DNA of 11,939 nucleotides from an uncultured Bacteroidales bacterium (lineage in GTDB: Bacteria > Bacteroidota > Bacteroidia > Bacteroidales > WCHB1-69): NCBI GenBank assembly GCA_946407715.1, contig CAMJPH010000077.1, forward strand, positions 1-11,939. Direction: 5' to 3'. This document shows positions 1 through 9,907 of the stretch, one piece after another. Within the stretch, counting starts at the first letter, position 1. Each line of letters opens with the position of its first letter. The notes under the pieces are model-generated. The model made no database searches. It saw only the letters and a list, made by a program, of their open reading frames with translations, and was not told the DNA's origin. Both the position numbers and the translations under genes were made by a program.

Positions 1-2
1 TG

Positions 3-2024
3 GGCACGTCGCGGTGGCTCAACGCGGCCGGCGTGATGGCCACGGAGGAGCAGATTGCCGTGATCCGGCAGTTTCCCTTTGTAGCGGGCATCCAGCTGAT
101 TGCCAGCGATATGGAAGTCGCTGAAGAGCAAATCACCGAAGACAGGGTCCCTCTCTCCACGGAGCAGGTCAGTATCCACCACGGGGAATTGTTCCAGCAG
201 CACAACATCAGCGGCAAGGGCGTGCGTGTGGCGGTGTTTGACGCCGGTTTTCCGGATGTGGACACCCACCCCGCGTTCAAGCATCTGCGTGATAACAATC
301 AGATTGTCAAGACCTGGAACTTCGTGAAGAAGAAAGAGAACGTGTATGAAGCCAACTCGCACGGTCGCATGGTGCTGAGCTGCATTGCAGGTAAGAACGG
401 AAACCAGCTGCTCGGCATGGCTCCCGATGCGCAGTTCCTGTTGGCCCGCACCGAGGTGGCCTCCGAGCCGAAAAAGGAGGAGGTCTGGTGGGTGCAGGCA
501 CTCGAATGGGCCGATCAGAACGGTGCCGACATCGTGAACAGTTCCCTCGGCTACGGCAAACAGCGCTATATGCTCAAGCACATGGACGGCAAGACCTCGA
601 TGGTGGCCAAGGCCGCCAACACCGCCGCCCGCAAGGGCATTTTGGTGTGCAACTCCATGGGTAACGAGGGTACCGACAACGAATGGAAGATGCTCATCAC
701 CCCCGCCGATGCCGACAGCATTTTGTCGGTGGGTGCCGTGAAAAGTTTGGATGTCATCGCCAGCTTCAGCTCGTTCGGCCCCACGGCGGACGGTCGCATG
801 AAACCCAACGTGGTCGCCATGGGCGTAAACAACTTGGTGGCCGGCAGCAAGGGCAACTTCACACGTGCTGATGGTACCTCCTTCTCTTCCCCGATGATGG
901 CCGGTTTCGCTGCGTGTGTCAAGCAGTTGCACCCCGAATACACCGCCTGGCAGCTGAAAACCGAGATTGAGATGTCCGGCAACCACTATCCCTATTTCGA
1001 TTATGCGTTTGGGTACGGCGTACCGCAAGCCGGCTACTTCTTCGGCGAAAAGCCCGAAGTGAAGGACAATCTGACGCTCTATGAGAATGAAAAGTCGATA
1101 TACGTCACCTCCAAAGACCCCGAATCCAAGATTTTCTTCAAGATTGTGAATGGCGACGGTACAATAGAACGATATAGTGAATCCACGTTGTATAAGGGAA
1201 GGGATGTGGAAGACGCAGGACAAGCGTTGGAATTCCCCAAATATTGGCTGAAAGACGGGCAGACATTGGAAATCTGGAGCGATGGTCAGCATCTGAAACA
1301 CCGTTACGGTCAGCAGACGCTGCCCAAGGTGGATAGTCTGGTGGCGGCGGAGTCCCGTTCAGCCAACTGCAATCGCCGTTTCAATACGCCCGATAACGAT
1401 ATCTACAAACGCGGGATTCTGGACAAGTACAAATTCAGCTTCGTGCTGAACGCTTCGTTCATGATTCCTACGCAATGGCAAGCTCCGGAAGCGGGCCCTG
1501 TGCGCGACAAAAACGGCGTTTCCCGTTCTCTGACCGTGGCTTTCGACAACAGCTGGAAGCTAGCACGGGTGTATGGTCTGGGATTCCGTATCGGATTCGG
1601 TTCTTCTTGGTATGCCGTGGATCGGCTCCTTTTGCCAGCCGATATGATGCCGGCAACGATAGAGGGTATCCATACGGGAAAAAACAATCTGAAGGTGACG
1701 AAATTCGACCTTGAATTGTTCCAGCGTTTCTTCCTGGGCAACACCGCAATGGAAAATTGGTACTTGGATACGGGCATTTTCGGAGAATGGAACACCGGTG
1801 GCCGCTATAAATTCGCCGGAAACAGAGACAAGGAGTTTTTCACCTACGAGAAGTCCGAATATATGCTTGATAAGATGAATCGGCTCGATTACGGTGTCCG
1901 CTTGCGCGTGGGTATCACGAGACGTTTCGCTATCTACGGTCAGTACCGTATTTCCAACCTGTTGAAGAAGGATCTTTACCCGAGCGATCTGCCGAAATGG
2001 GAGGTCGGAATCCAGTTGTTCTAA
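3..2024 (+). CDS. S8 subtilisin-like serine protease with C-terminal outer-membrane beta-barrel (5' partial)
   Basis: The frame is open to the left edge (codons from base 3 read GTSRWLNAAGV), so the true start and signal peptide lie outside. The GTG/ATG at 33/36 fall inside a propeptide-like stretch and are probably internal. Counting the codon at 33 as residue 1, the catalytic triad is Asp70 (VAVFDAGFP), His110 (NSHGRMV) and Ser283 (GTSFSSP), with oxyanion Asn211 (SMGNEG). The peptidase domain spans about 55-335. Residues 345-440 form a small beta-rich linker. From about 464 to 663 there are alternating hydrophobic/aromatic strands (for example 515-528 and 618-640), and the protein ends VGIQLF, the terminal Phe signature recognised by the BAM machinery. 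I infer an exported protease anchored in the outer membrane by its own barrel of about 8 strands. The protease assignment is very sure; the barrel is inferred from sequence pattern. Confidence 0.9.
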   Translation, partial: GTSRWLNAAGVMATEEQIAVIRQFPFVAGIQLIASDMEVAEEQITEDRVPLSTEQVSIHHGELFQQHNISGKGVRVAVFDAGFPDVDTHPAFKHLRDNNQIVKTWNFVKKKENVYEANSHGRMVLSCIAGKNGNQLLGMAPDAQFLLARTEVASEPKKEEVWWVQALEWADQNGADIVNSSLGYGKQRYMLKHMDGKTSMVAKAANTAARKGILVCNSMGNEGTDNEWKMLITPADADSILSVGAVKSLDVIASFSSFGPTADGRMKPNVVAMGVNNLVAGSKGNFTRADGTSFSSPMMAGFAACVKQLHPEYTAWQLKTEIEMSGNHYPYFDYAFGYGVPQAGYFFGEKPEVKDNLTLYENEKSIYVTSKDPESKIFFKIVNGDGTIERYSESTLYKGRDVEDAGQALEFPKYWLKDGQTLEIWSDGQHLKHRYGQQTLPKVDSLVAAESRSANCNRRFNTPDNDIYKRGILDKYKFSFVLNASFMIPTQWQAPEAGPVRDKNGVSRSLTVAFDNSWKLARVYGLGFRIGFGSSWYAVDRLLLPADMMPATIEGIHTGKNNLKVTKFDLELFQRFFLGNTAMENWYLDTGIFGEWNTGGRYKFAGNRDKEFFTYEKSEYMLDKMNRLDYGVRLRVGITRRFAIYGQYRISNLLKKDLYPSDLPKWEVGIQLF

Positions 2025-2089
2025 TGACGTAAGACTTATGAAAACCGCGTTCCAATCTCATAGCCATTAATCCCGGGGCGCGGGAAACA

Positions 2090-2124
2090 AAACCGCAGAG
2101 ATGCTTTTTGATTCTCTGCGGTTT
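2090..2124. terminator. Bidirectional intrinsic terminator between convergent genes
   Basis: A perfect 12-bp inverted repeat (2090-2101, AAACCGCAGAGA, with 2113-2124) encloses an 11-nt loop. It is followed by T-rich sequence on both strands: TTTATTTGTG on plus, and TTTTGTTT after the stem on minus. It lies between the plus-strand protease stop (2024) and the convergent minus-strand miaA stop (2199), which is where a shared terminator is expected. Confidence 0.85.
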
Positions 2125-2132
2125 ATTTGTGT

Positions 2133-2167
2133 TAAGACTTAGGACTTAAGACTTGAGATCTAAGACG
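2133..2167. repeat. Heptamer tandem array, TAAGACT type
   Basis: Five consecutive 7-bp units can be read: TAAGACT, TAGGACT, TAAGACT, TGAGATC, TAAGACG. Periodicity is exactly 7 with substitutions and no indels. A single TAAGACT also occurs near 2031, and its complement occurs near 5826. The array lies in the convergent intergenic region and encodes nothing obvious. Confidence 0.7.
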
Positions 2168-2183
2168 TTTGGGGGTGATAGTT

Positions 2184-2218
2184 GCCAATGGCTAATAGCT
2201 AAAAGCCAATAGCAAAAT
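2184..2218. repeat. Heptamer tandem array, GCYAAWA type, overlapping the miaA 3' end
   Basis: Five 7-bp units can be read: GCCAATG, GCTAATA, GCTAAAA, GCCAATA, GCAAAAT. The array overlaps the end of miaA, so on the minus strand it encodes the last residues (FAIGF) and the TAG stop. The same repeat family recurs in opposite orientation at 4475-4509. Confidence 0.75.
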
Positions 2219-3146
2219 CAATTCCGTCCTCCCGCAACCAAGCGTATATTTGCCGGAACTTTTCCTCCTCCGGCAAGTCCGCATCCACCCAGCGGATGTT
2301 GAATCCCATGCGTTCCATGCGGCGGAACCAGGTCATCTGCCGTTTGGAGAATTGGTGGATGGCGGTGTTGAGTTGCGAGACCATATCGCCGTAGTGCAGT
2401 TCGCCTATAAGATATTGGGTGATAAACTTATACTCTAATCCGTAACGAATAAGTCGTTCGGGCGGGATGCCTTCGTCAAGGAGGGCTCTCACCTCATCGA
2501 CCATACCTTCCTGCAAACGGGCCTGCAGGCGTCGCGTGATGCGCTCGCGGATGTGGTTGCGTTCGCCGCGAAGCCCGATGATGGCGGAATCCAACGGACG
2601 CACGCGTTCGCTCAATTCGGGGTGCTTGGCGTAGTAGTCCTCAATCTCGATGGCGCGGATCAGGCGCGGTCGTTCGGATGTGTCGGTGTCGTTATGCAAT
2701 GACTTGTAAGCGGCGAGTATCTCCGTAAGTTCCTCATCCGTGTGGGTTTCCAACTCGCGACGCAGTTCGGGGATTTCGGGTACGGGGAAGAGCCGGTAGC
2801 CGCGCAGTACCGCTTCCACATACATGCCGCTGCCACCACACAACACGATGCGATGGCCTCGAGAACGGATGCCCTCCATTGCCTCGTAGGCCGCCTGCTG
2901 GTAACGGAACACGTTGTATTCCACGCCGGGTTCTTCAATGTCAATGAGATGATAGGGGATGGGATGGCCATTGTATTGATACTCTGACAAATCCTTTCCG
3001 GAACCGATGTCCATACGGCGGAACACCTGCCGGGAGTCGGCGCTCACAATCTCGCCACCCAACTCGGCCGCGATGCGCACCGCCACACCGGTCTTGCCCG
3101 TGGCGGTCGGACCCAATACGGTGATTATCGGTTCTTTAGCAATCAT
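2199..3146 (-). CDS. miaA: tRNA dimethylallyltransferase MiaA
   Basis: This enzyme transfers a dimethylallyl group to N6 of A37 in tRNAs that read UNN codons, the first step to ms2i6A. The 315-aa length is normal for the family. It has the P-loop GPTATGKT (residues 12-19), SADSRQVFRRMDIGSGK (35-51, with Asp37 and Ser38 for catalysis and substrate contact), PYHLIDI (64-70), CGGSGMYVEAVLRGY (103-117) and the C-terminal SKRQMTWFRR signature (267-276). The ATG at 3146 overlaps the stop of the upstream phosphodiesterase gene by 4 nt (ATGA), so translation is probably coupled. It is the last gene of the rlmB-like/phosphodiesterase/miaA operon. An oddity is that the final five codons and stop lie inside a heptamer repeat array, so the extreme C-terminus (FAIGF) is probably repeat-derived rather than conserved. 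Confidence 0.96.
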   Translation of the reverse strand: MIAKEPIITVLGPTATGKTGVAVRIAAELGGEIVSADSRQVFRRMDIGSGKDLSEYQYNGHPIPYHLIDIEEPGVEYNVFRYQQAAYEAMEGIRSRGHRIVLCGGSGMYVEAVLRGYRLFPVPEIPELRRELETHTDEELTEILAAYKSLHNDTDTSERPRLIRAIEIEDYYAKHPELSERVRPLDSAIIGLRGERNHIRERITRRLQARLQEGMVDEVRALLDEGIPPERLIRYGLEYKFITQYLIGELHYGDMVSQLNTAIHQFSKRQMTWFRRMERMGFNIRWVDADLPEEEKFRQIYAWLREDGIDFAIGF

Positions 3147-3649
3147 TTTACCGGCGTTTGTTTGGGAATGTCGTAGATGTCCATGTTTTTGATTTCCTCA
3201 CCTTCAATCTCGAAGCGCAGCATTGTCAGGCGCGTGTGGATGCCGTATAAACCTGCTGCTCCTGGGTTGATAAACAGCAAGTTATGGTATTTGTCGTACA
3301 TGATTTTCAGGATATGGGAGTGACCCGCCACGAAAATAGTCGGCTTCTCCTCGCGGATGATCTGCAACGCTTTGGGCTGGTAACGTCCCGGCGAACCCAC
3401 AATGTGCATCAGCGCAACCTTGTGTTTCTCGCATGTAAAAACCTCATACTCATCCACTTCGCGGCGAATATCCCAGTCATCGCAGTTTCCGTAAACCGCA
3501 CGCACCGTCGGGGCGATGATGCGCAACTCGTCCAAGATACTGTCGTTCATGATGTCGCCAGCATGCCAGATTTCGTCGCAACCCTTGAAAAAAGAGTACG
3601 CATCGGGATGCAGGAAGCCGTGGGTGTCGGAAAGTACGCCAATCTTCAT
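3143..3649 (-). CDS. YfcE/MJ0936-family metallophosphodiesterase
   Basis: A 168-aa cytosolic calcineurin-like phosphoesterase of the small YfcE/MJ0936 type. Metal-binding motifs appear in order: SDTHG (Asp8, His10), HAGD (Asp32), GNCDD (Asn55), MHIVG (His82) and GHSH (His110, His112). These are the ligands for a dinuclear metal centre that hydrolyses phosphodiester or phosphomonoester substrates; the natural substrate cannot be read from sequence. It starts at ATG 3649, overlapping the rlmB-like stop by ATGA, and ends overlapping the miaA start in the same way. It is therefore the middle gene of a tightly coupled three-gene operon whose neighbours both modify RNA. The length is typical of the family and nothing is missing. 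Confidence 0.93.
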   Translation of the reverse strand: MKIGVLSDTHGFLHPDAYSFFKGCDEIWHAGDIMNDSILDELRIIAPTVRAVYGNCDDWDIRREVDEYEVFTCEKHKVALMHIVGSPGRYQPKALQIIREEKPTIFVAGHSHILKIMYDKYHNLLFINPGAAGLYGIHTRLTMLRFEIEGEEIKNMDIYDIPKQTPVK

Positions 3650-4410
3650 TCTTTCACGGGATTACGTTGTTTGACGACTTCGAACAGGGCGATTCCGGTG
3701 GCCACGGAGACGTTGAGCGAGCGGATGGTGCCGACCATCGGGATGGTGACCGTGTCGTTGCAGTGCTTGAGGTAGTCCCACGCGATGCCCTCGTACTCGT
3801 TGCCCATAATGAGGCAGACGGGTCCGGTGAAATCCTTGTTATAGTGCGCGTGGTTGGCCTTCTCGGTCACGCCAATGACTTCGATGCCGCTATCTTTCAG
3901 GTACTGAATTACTTCCACGAGATTGGAATGTCGGCAGACGGGCACCTTGTGTAGGGCGCCGGCGGAGCTTTTCACGGCATCCTCGTTGAGTTGTGCCCCA
4001 CCGTTGAGCGGCAGGATGATGGCATCGACGCCCGCGCACTCGGCCGAGCGGGCGATGGCGCCCACATTGCGCACGTCTGTGATTTTGTCGAGCAGTAGCA
4101 GAAACGGTACGCGGCCCTCCTCGAAAATCGAAGGCACAATGTTGTAAATGTCGCAGTATTCGATGGCCGACAGGAACGCAATCACGCCTTGATGGTTTTG
4201 ACGTGTGAGCCGATTCAGCTTCTCCTGCGGCACATATTGGAACGGGATCTTCCGCTGCCGCACCTCGTAGAAGAGCTGCTTGAACAGTTCACCCTGCAAG
4301 CCCTTCTGGAACAGGACTTTATCGATGGTCTTGCCGCTCTCGATGGCCTCCATCACGGGGCGCATGCCGTAGGTGAGGCTACCGTTATCTGGGGTTTGTT
4401 TAGAGTACAT
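3646..4410 (-). CDS. rlmB: SpoU/TrmH-family RNA 2'-O-methyltransferase, RlmB-like
   Basis: A 254-aa SAM-dependent 2'-O-ribose methyltransferase of the SPOUT (trefoil-knot) class. The N-terminal substrate-binding domain (about 12-85) contains YGMRPVMEAI and the family HQGV (73-76). The three SpoU motifs follow: motif 1 at 107-133 (LDKITDVRNVGAIARSAE, with Asn115 and Arg121), motif 2 IMGNEYEGI (201-209), and motif 3 IPMVGTIRSLNVSVATGIAL (223-242, catalytic-site Asn233). The closest known role is 23S rRNA Gm2251 methylation (RlmB), but TrmH-type tRNA methylation or other SpoU targets cannot be excluded from sequence. It heads the operon with the phosphodiesterase and miaA, with ATGA coupling to the next gene. 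A TAnnTTTG promoter lies about 35 bp upstream of the ATG. Confidence 0.92.
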   Translation of the reverse strand: MYSKQTPDNGSLTYGMRPVMEAIESGKTIDKVLFQKGLQGELFKQLFYEVRQRKIPFQYVPQEKLNRLTRQNHQGVIAFLSAIEYCDIYNIVPSIFEEGRVPFLLLLDKITDVRNVGAIARSAECAGVDAIILPLNGGAQLNEDAVKSSAGALHKVPVCRHSNLVEVIQYLKDSGIEVIGVTEKANHAHYNKDFTGPVCLIMGNEYEGIAWDYLKHCNDTVTIPMVGTIRSLNVSVATGIALFEVVKQRNPVKE

Positions 4411-4444
4411 TGTCTAAAGATATTGGATATAGAATATCAAAGCG

Positions 4445-4452
4445 CAAAGATA
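4445..4452 (-). promoter_or_regulatory. Bacteroidota -7 promoter element for the rlmB-like operon
   Basis: The minus strand reads TATCTTTG, a perfect match to the Bacteroidota sigma-ABfr -7 consensus TAnnTTTG. Transcription would start near 4440, leaving a leader of about 30 nt before the ATG at 4410. The -33 region is weak (no clear TTTG at the expected distance). Confidence 0.7.
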
Positions 4453-4474
4453 GAAAATATAATGTTTGGAAGAT

Positions 4475-4509
4475 AGCTATTTGCTGTTGGCTTTTAGCTA
4501 TTGGCTTTC
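4475..4509. repeat. Heptamer tandem array, inverted copy of the 2184-2218 family
   Basis: Plus-strand units are AGCTATT, TGCTGTT, GGCTTTT, AGCTATT, GGCTTTC. On the minus strand this reads as GCCAATA, GCTAAAA, GCCAACA, GCAAATA, the same family as the array overlapping the miaA end. It sits just upstream of the rlmB-like promoter. Confidence 0.72.
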
Positions 4510-4511
4510 TG

Positions 4512-4740
4512 GCGTGCTGAAAGCACGAAATTTTAATAACCCCACATAAGCGTAACGAAGTGAAGCGCAGTGTGGGGTGGCAAGTGAGCAATCTGTGGCG
4601 GCGTGTCGAAGACACGCAACTATTCTGCAGAACGGATTGTAGCGTGCCTCCAGCACGCAGCTTTCCCCGTGCGCATCCTCACCCCACACTGCGCTGTCGC
4701 TTAGTATGGGGTTATTAGGATTGCGTGCCGCTGGCACGCG
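4512..4740. repeat. REP-like hairpin cluster with mirror symmetry
   Basis: The 4411-4811 stretch has no credible gene. It contains hairpins at 4513-4527 (CGTGCT-GAA-AGCACG), 4601-4617 (GCGTGTC-GAA-GACACGC), 4642-4658 (GCGTGC...GCACGC) and 4723-4739 (GCGTGCC-GCT-GGCACGC). It also contains two inverted copies of a longer element bounded by ACCCCACA/TGTGGGGT. One copy is at 4539-4578 and the other, about 8 bp shorter in the middle, at 4681-4712 with one stem mismatch. The order hairpin, long element, two hairpins, inverted long element, hairpin makes the block roughly palindromic, like a bacterial interspersed mosaic of REP units. No transposase accompanies it in the window. Confidence 0.8.
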
Positions 4741-4811
4741 AACGTGAAAGGAGACAATGCCTCCTCATATAATAGTAGAACAAAGTCCTGGTAATTGGGA
4801 TAATCAGAGTT

Positions 4812-5225
4812 CTATTTCTTTTCCAATTCAGAATATGTTTGAATGAGATTGCTATTAGGGACACTTTCTTTACCCGTATTATTCATGCCATATCTTTGGG
4901 CAATCTTTTGTGCAATTTGACTATTTACAACCCCAAGATTCACTTGTTTGGCCACTAAATCCAAATAATCTTTCATCAACTCTTTATCGTTTTGGATAAA
5001 GCAGAAAATGTTGTCCGTGATCTGCTTTTCAAAAGCCGTGAATAATTTGTCGCAAAAATCTTTCTTCTGGCGAATGATGTTGCCAATATGTATGATGTTT
5101 TCTGTTTCCATAAAAAAGACGTGAACTGTTTCAGTCATGCACTTATCAGATACGAAGGGCTCTGGTAAACCGTTAAGGATGATAAGCACGAAACAATTCA
5201 CGCCTGTCGGCATGAACTTCCGCAT
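4812..5225 (-). CDS. Hypothetical protein
   Basis: A 137-aa protein that I do not recognise. Residues 39-137 look like a compact soluble helical protein: ENIIHIGNIIRQKKDFCDKLF, then NDKELMKDYLDLVA, then NSQIAQKIAQRYG, then a C-terminal LIQTYSELEKK tail. The first 38 residues (MRKFMPTGVNCFVLIILNG...) are of different character. The start is uncertain: ATG at 5225 has a GAGGGA purine stretch about 7 nt upstream, whereas ATG at 5111 (METENIIHIG) would remove the odd N-terminus. No signal peptide or catalytic motif is visible. It is flanked by the REP cluster downstream and a repeat-associated PAS gene upstream, with no tight operon partner. The coding call rests on length and helical amphipathic composition. 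Confidence 0.6.
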   Translation of the reverse strand: MRKFMPTGVNCFVLIILNGLPEPFVSDKCMTETVHVFFMETENIIHIGNIIRQKKDFCDKLFTAFEKQITDNIFCFIQNDKELMKDYLDLVAKQVNLGVVNSQIAQKIAQRYGMNNTGKESVPNSNLIQTYSELEKK

Positions 5226-5350
5226 GCTTGTTCCCTCGTTTTGAAAATTTACCAGATTTTATCGTACCGGGAATAAGAGCATCAAGCTCAATTTAATATG
5301 GTATTTTATTTCTATGTCATTCTACAAATAGGTTATCATTTGGGTAACAA

Positions 5351-5378
5351 ATAGAGACACGACGCACCGCGTCTCTAC
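5351..5378 (-). repeat. 28-nt palindromic element (GTAGAGACG family), degenerate copy overlapping the PAS gene stop
   Basis: This is the same length and has the same GTAGAGAC...GTCTCTA arms as the two perfect copies at 8902-8929 and 9576-9603, but with a diverged core. Read as minus-strand RNA, the diverged positions still pair through G-U wobbles, so the transcript forms a nearly complete hairpin followed by TTTGTT. It could therefore work as the terminator of the PAS gene. The TAG stop of that gene (5377-5375) lies within the element. Confidence 0.7.
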
Positions 5379-5722
5379 GGTTTCGGCACCCGCACGAAGT
5401 GCGGCATCTCTGCGGGCAGTTCCATCGAGAGTTCGATGTATCCTGCGAACTCGCCGTTCTCGAACCACGGGGACTGGTAAACCAGCTTTTTCACGCCGTT
5501 CTTCTCGATGGTGTAGGCGTTGAGGTTGTGGTTTTTCAGCATTTCCATCAGTTTGGTGCGGGCAGGTTCCGGATGGCAGTCCAGCAGGTTTTGGCCGACG
5601 ATGTGCTTGCCGTGACTGAGCACGCGCTCGGCGGTTTCGTTCATTTCTAGGATTTTACCGTCTTTGTCGCAAACCGTGACGGAAAACGGGACATTGTGAA
5701 AATATTCCAACATAATAGACAT
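5375..5722 (-). CDS. Stand-alone PAS-domain protein
   Basis: A 115-aa protein consisting of essentially one PAS fold. It has the core FSVTVCDKDGKILEMNETAE (13-32), GQNLLDCHPEPARTKLMEML (43-62), then beta strands around 68-82 and 92-102 (GYIELSMELP). There is no attached kinase, cyclase or DNA-binding domain and no membrane segment, so it would act as a cytosolic sensory or adaptor module; ligand and partner are unknown. The DCHPEPAR stretch resembles PAS domains found alone or with DUF438-type proteins in anaerobes. The start ATG at 5722 sits about 15 nt past a perfect TAnnTTTG element, implying a very short leader. The last residues (VPKP) and the TAG stop come from or abut a palindromic repeat, suggesting that repeat insertion altered the 3' end. 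Confidence 0.88.
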   Translation of the reverse strand: MSIMLEYFHNVPFSVTVCDKDGKILEMNETAERVLSHGKHIVGQNLLDCHPEPARTKLMEMLKNHNLNAYTIEKNGVKKLVYQSPWFENGEFAGYIELSMELPAEMPHFVRVPKP

Positions 5723-5736
5723 TTTTATTACGGCAG

Positions 5737-5744
5737 CAAAGATA
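5737..5744 (-). promoter_or_regulatory. Bacteroidota -7 promoter element for the PAS gene
   Basis: The minus strand reads TATCTTTG (perfect TAnnTTTG). The expected start of transcription is near 5731, about 9 nt before the ATG at 5722. The -33 region is T-rich (TTTT) but not an exact TTTG. Confidence 0.68.
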
Positions 5745-5917
5745 CGATTTTTAGGAAATGATAAAATAGTTTGCTCTTTCCTTGTATTGCGTTTTTTTAA
5801 TATAAATTCATTAGTTTATCTTGTTTTAAGTCTTAACAACCGTCAAGTGACACAGAAATAAGCATTATTTTTGCATTTTAACTTGATTAGGATAACCTTT
5901 CCTTTAATTGTCAAAAT

Positions 5918-9745
<3,828 letters not shown>

Positions 9746-9901
9746 TTATTGAAATTTGCGGGTATTATCATTTACAGCCACATATCGTTTTCTGGCATTT
9801 TCCTTTTTTCCGATGGAAGAAAAGACCTTCGCCACAGCAAATAGCAGCGCAACAACCGCAACTATTGCGATAATCATTATAACGAAAGCGGAAGAGGCCA
9901 T
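9746..9901 (-). CDS. Small single-span membrane protein
   Basis: A 51-aa reading frame fills the gap between the HEPN and GH2 genes exactly: 6 nt separate it from the HEPN stop and 6 nt from the GH2 start. It begins MASSAFVIMI and has one hydrophobic helix (about residues 5-27, rich in Ile, Val, Ala). A basic stretch follows (KKENARKRY) and it ends NTRKFQ. By the positive-inside rule the C-terminus would be cytoplasmic. I do not recognise a family. The tight packing on both sides and the protein-like composition argue that it is a real gene cotranscribed with one or both neighbours. It could assist export or membrane association, but no specific role is supported. Confidence 0.62.
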   Translation of the reverse strand: MASSAFVIMIIAIVAVVALLFAVAKVFSSIGKKENARKRYVAVNDNTRKFQ

Positions 9902-9907
9902 ACTATT

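Noticed and set aside
566..982. 138-aa minus-strand frame
   Set aside because: It is antisense to the subtilase Ser/Asn motifs region; shadow only.
2133..2218. Possible CRISPR array
   Set aside because: The units are contiguous 7-mers without spacers, so this is a tandem repeat and not a CRISPR.
3284..3775. 163-aa plus-strand frame
   Set aside because: It is antisense to the phosphodiesterase and rlmB-like genes, which have complete motifs and coupled overlaps.
4498..4737. 79-aa minus-strand open frame and overlapping 71-aa frame (4400-4615)
   Set aside because: They run through the REP-like hairpins and the heptamer array; the peptide is made of repeat translation and has no independent support.
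4757..4846. 29-codon plus-strand frame preceded by AGGAGA
   Set aside because: It is very short and antisense to the 3' end of the hypothetical gene; the purine-rich stretch alone is weak evidence in a lineage that rarely uses Shine-Dalgarno sites.
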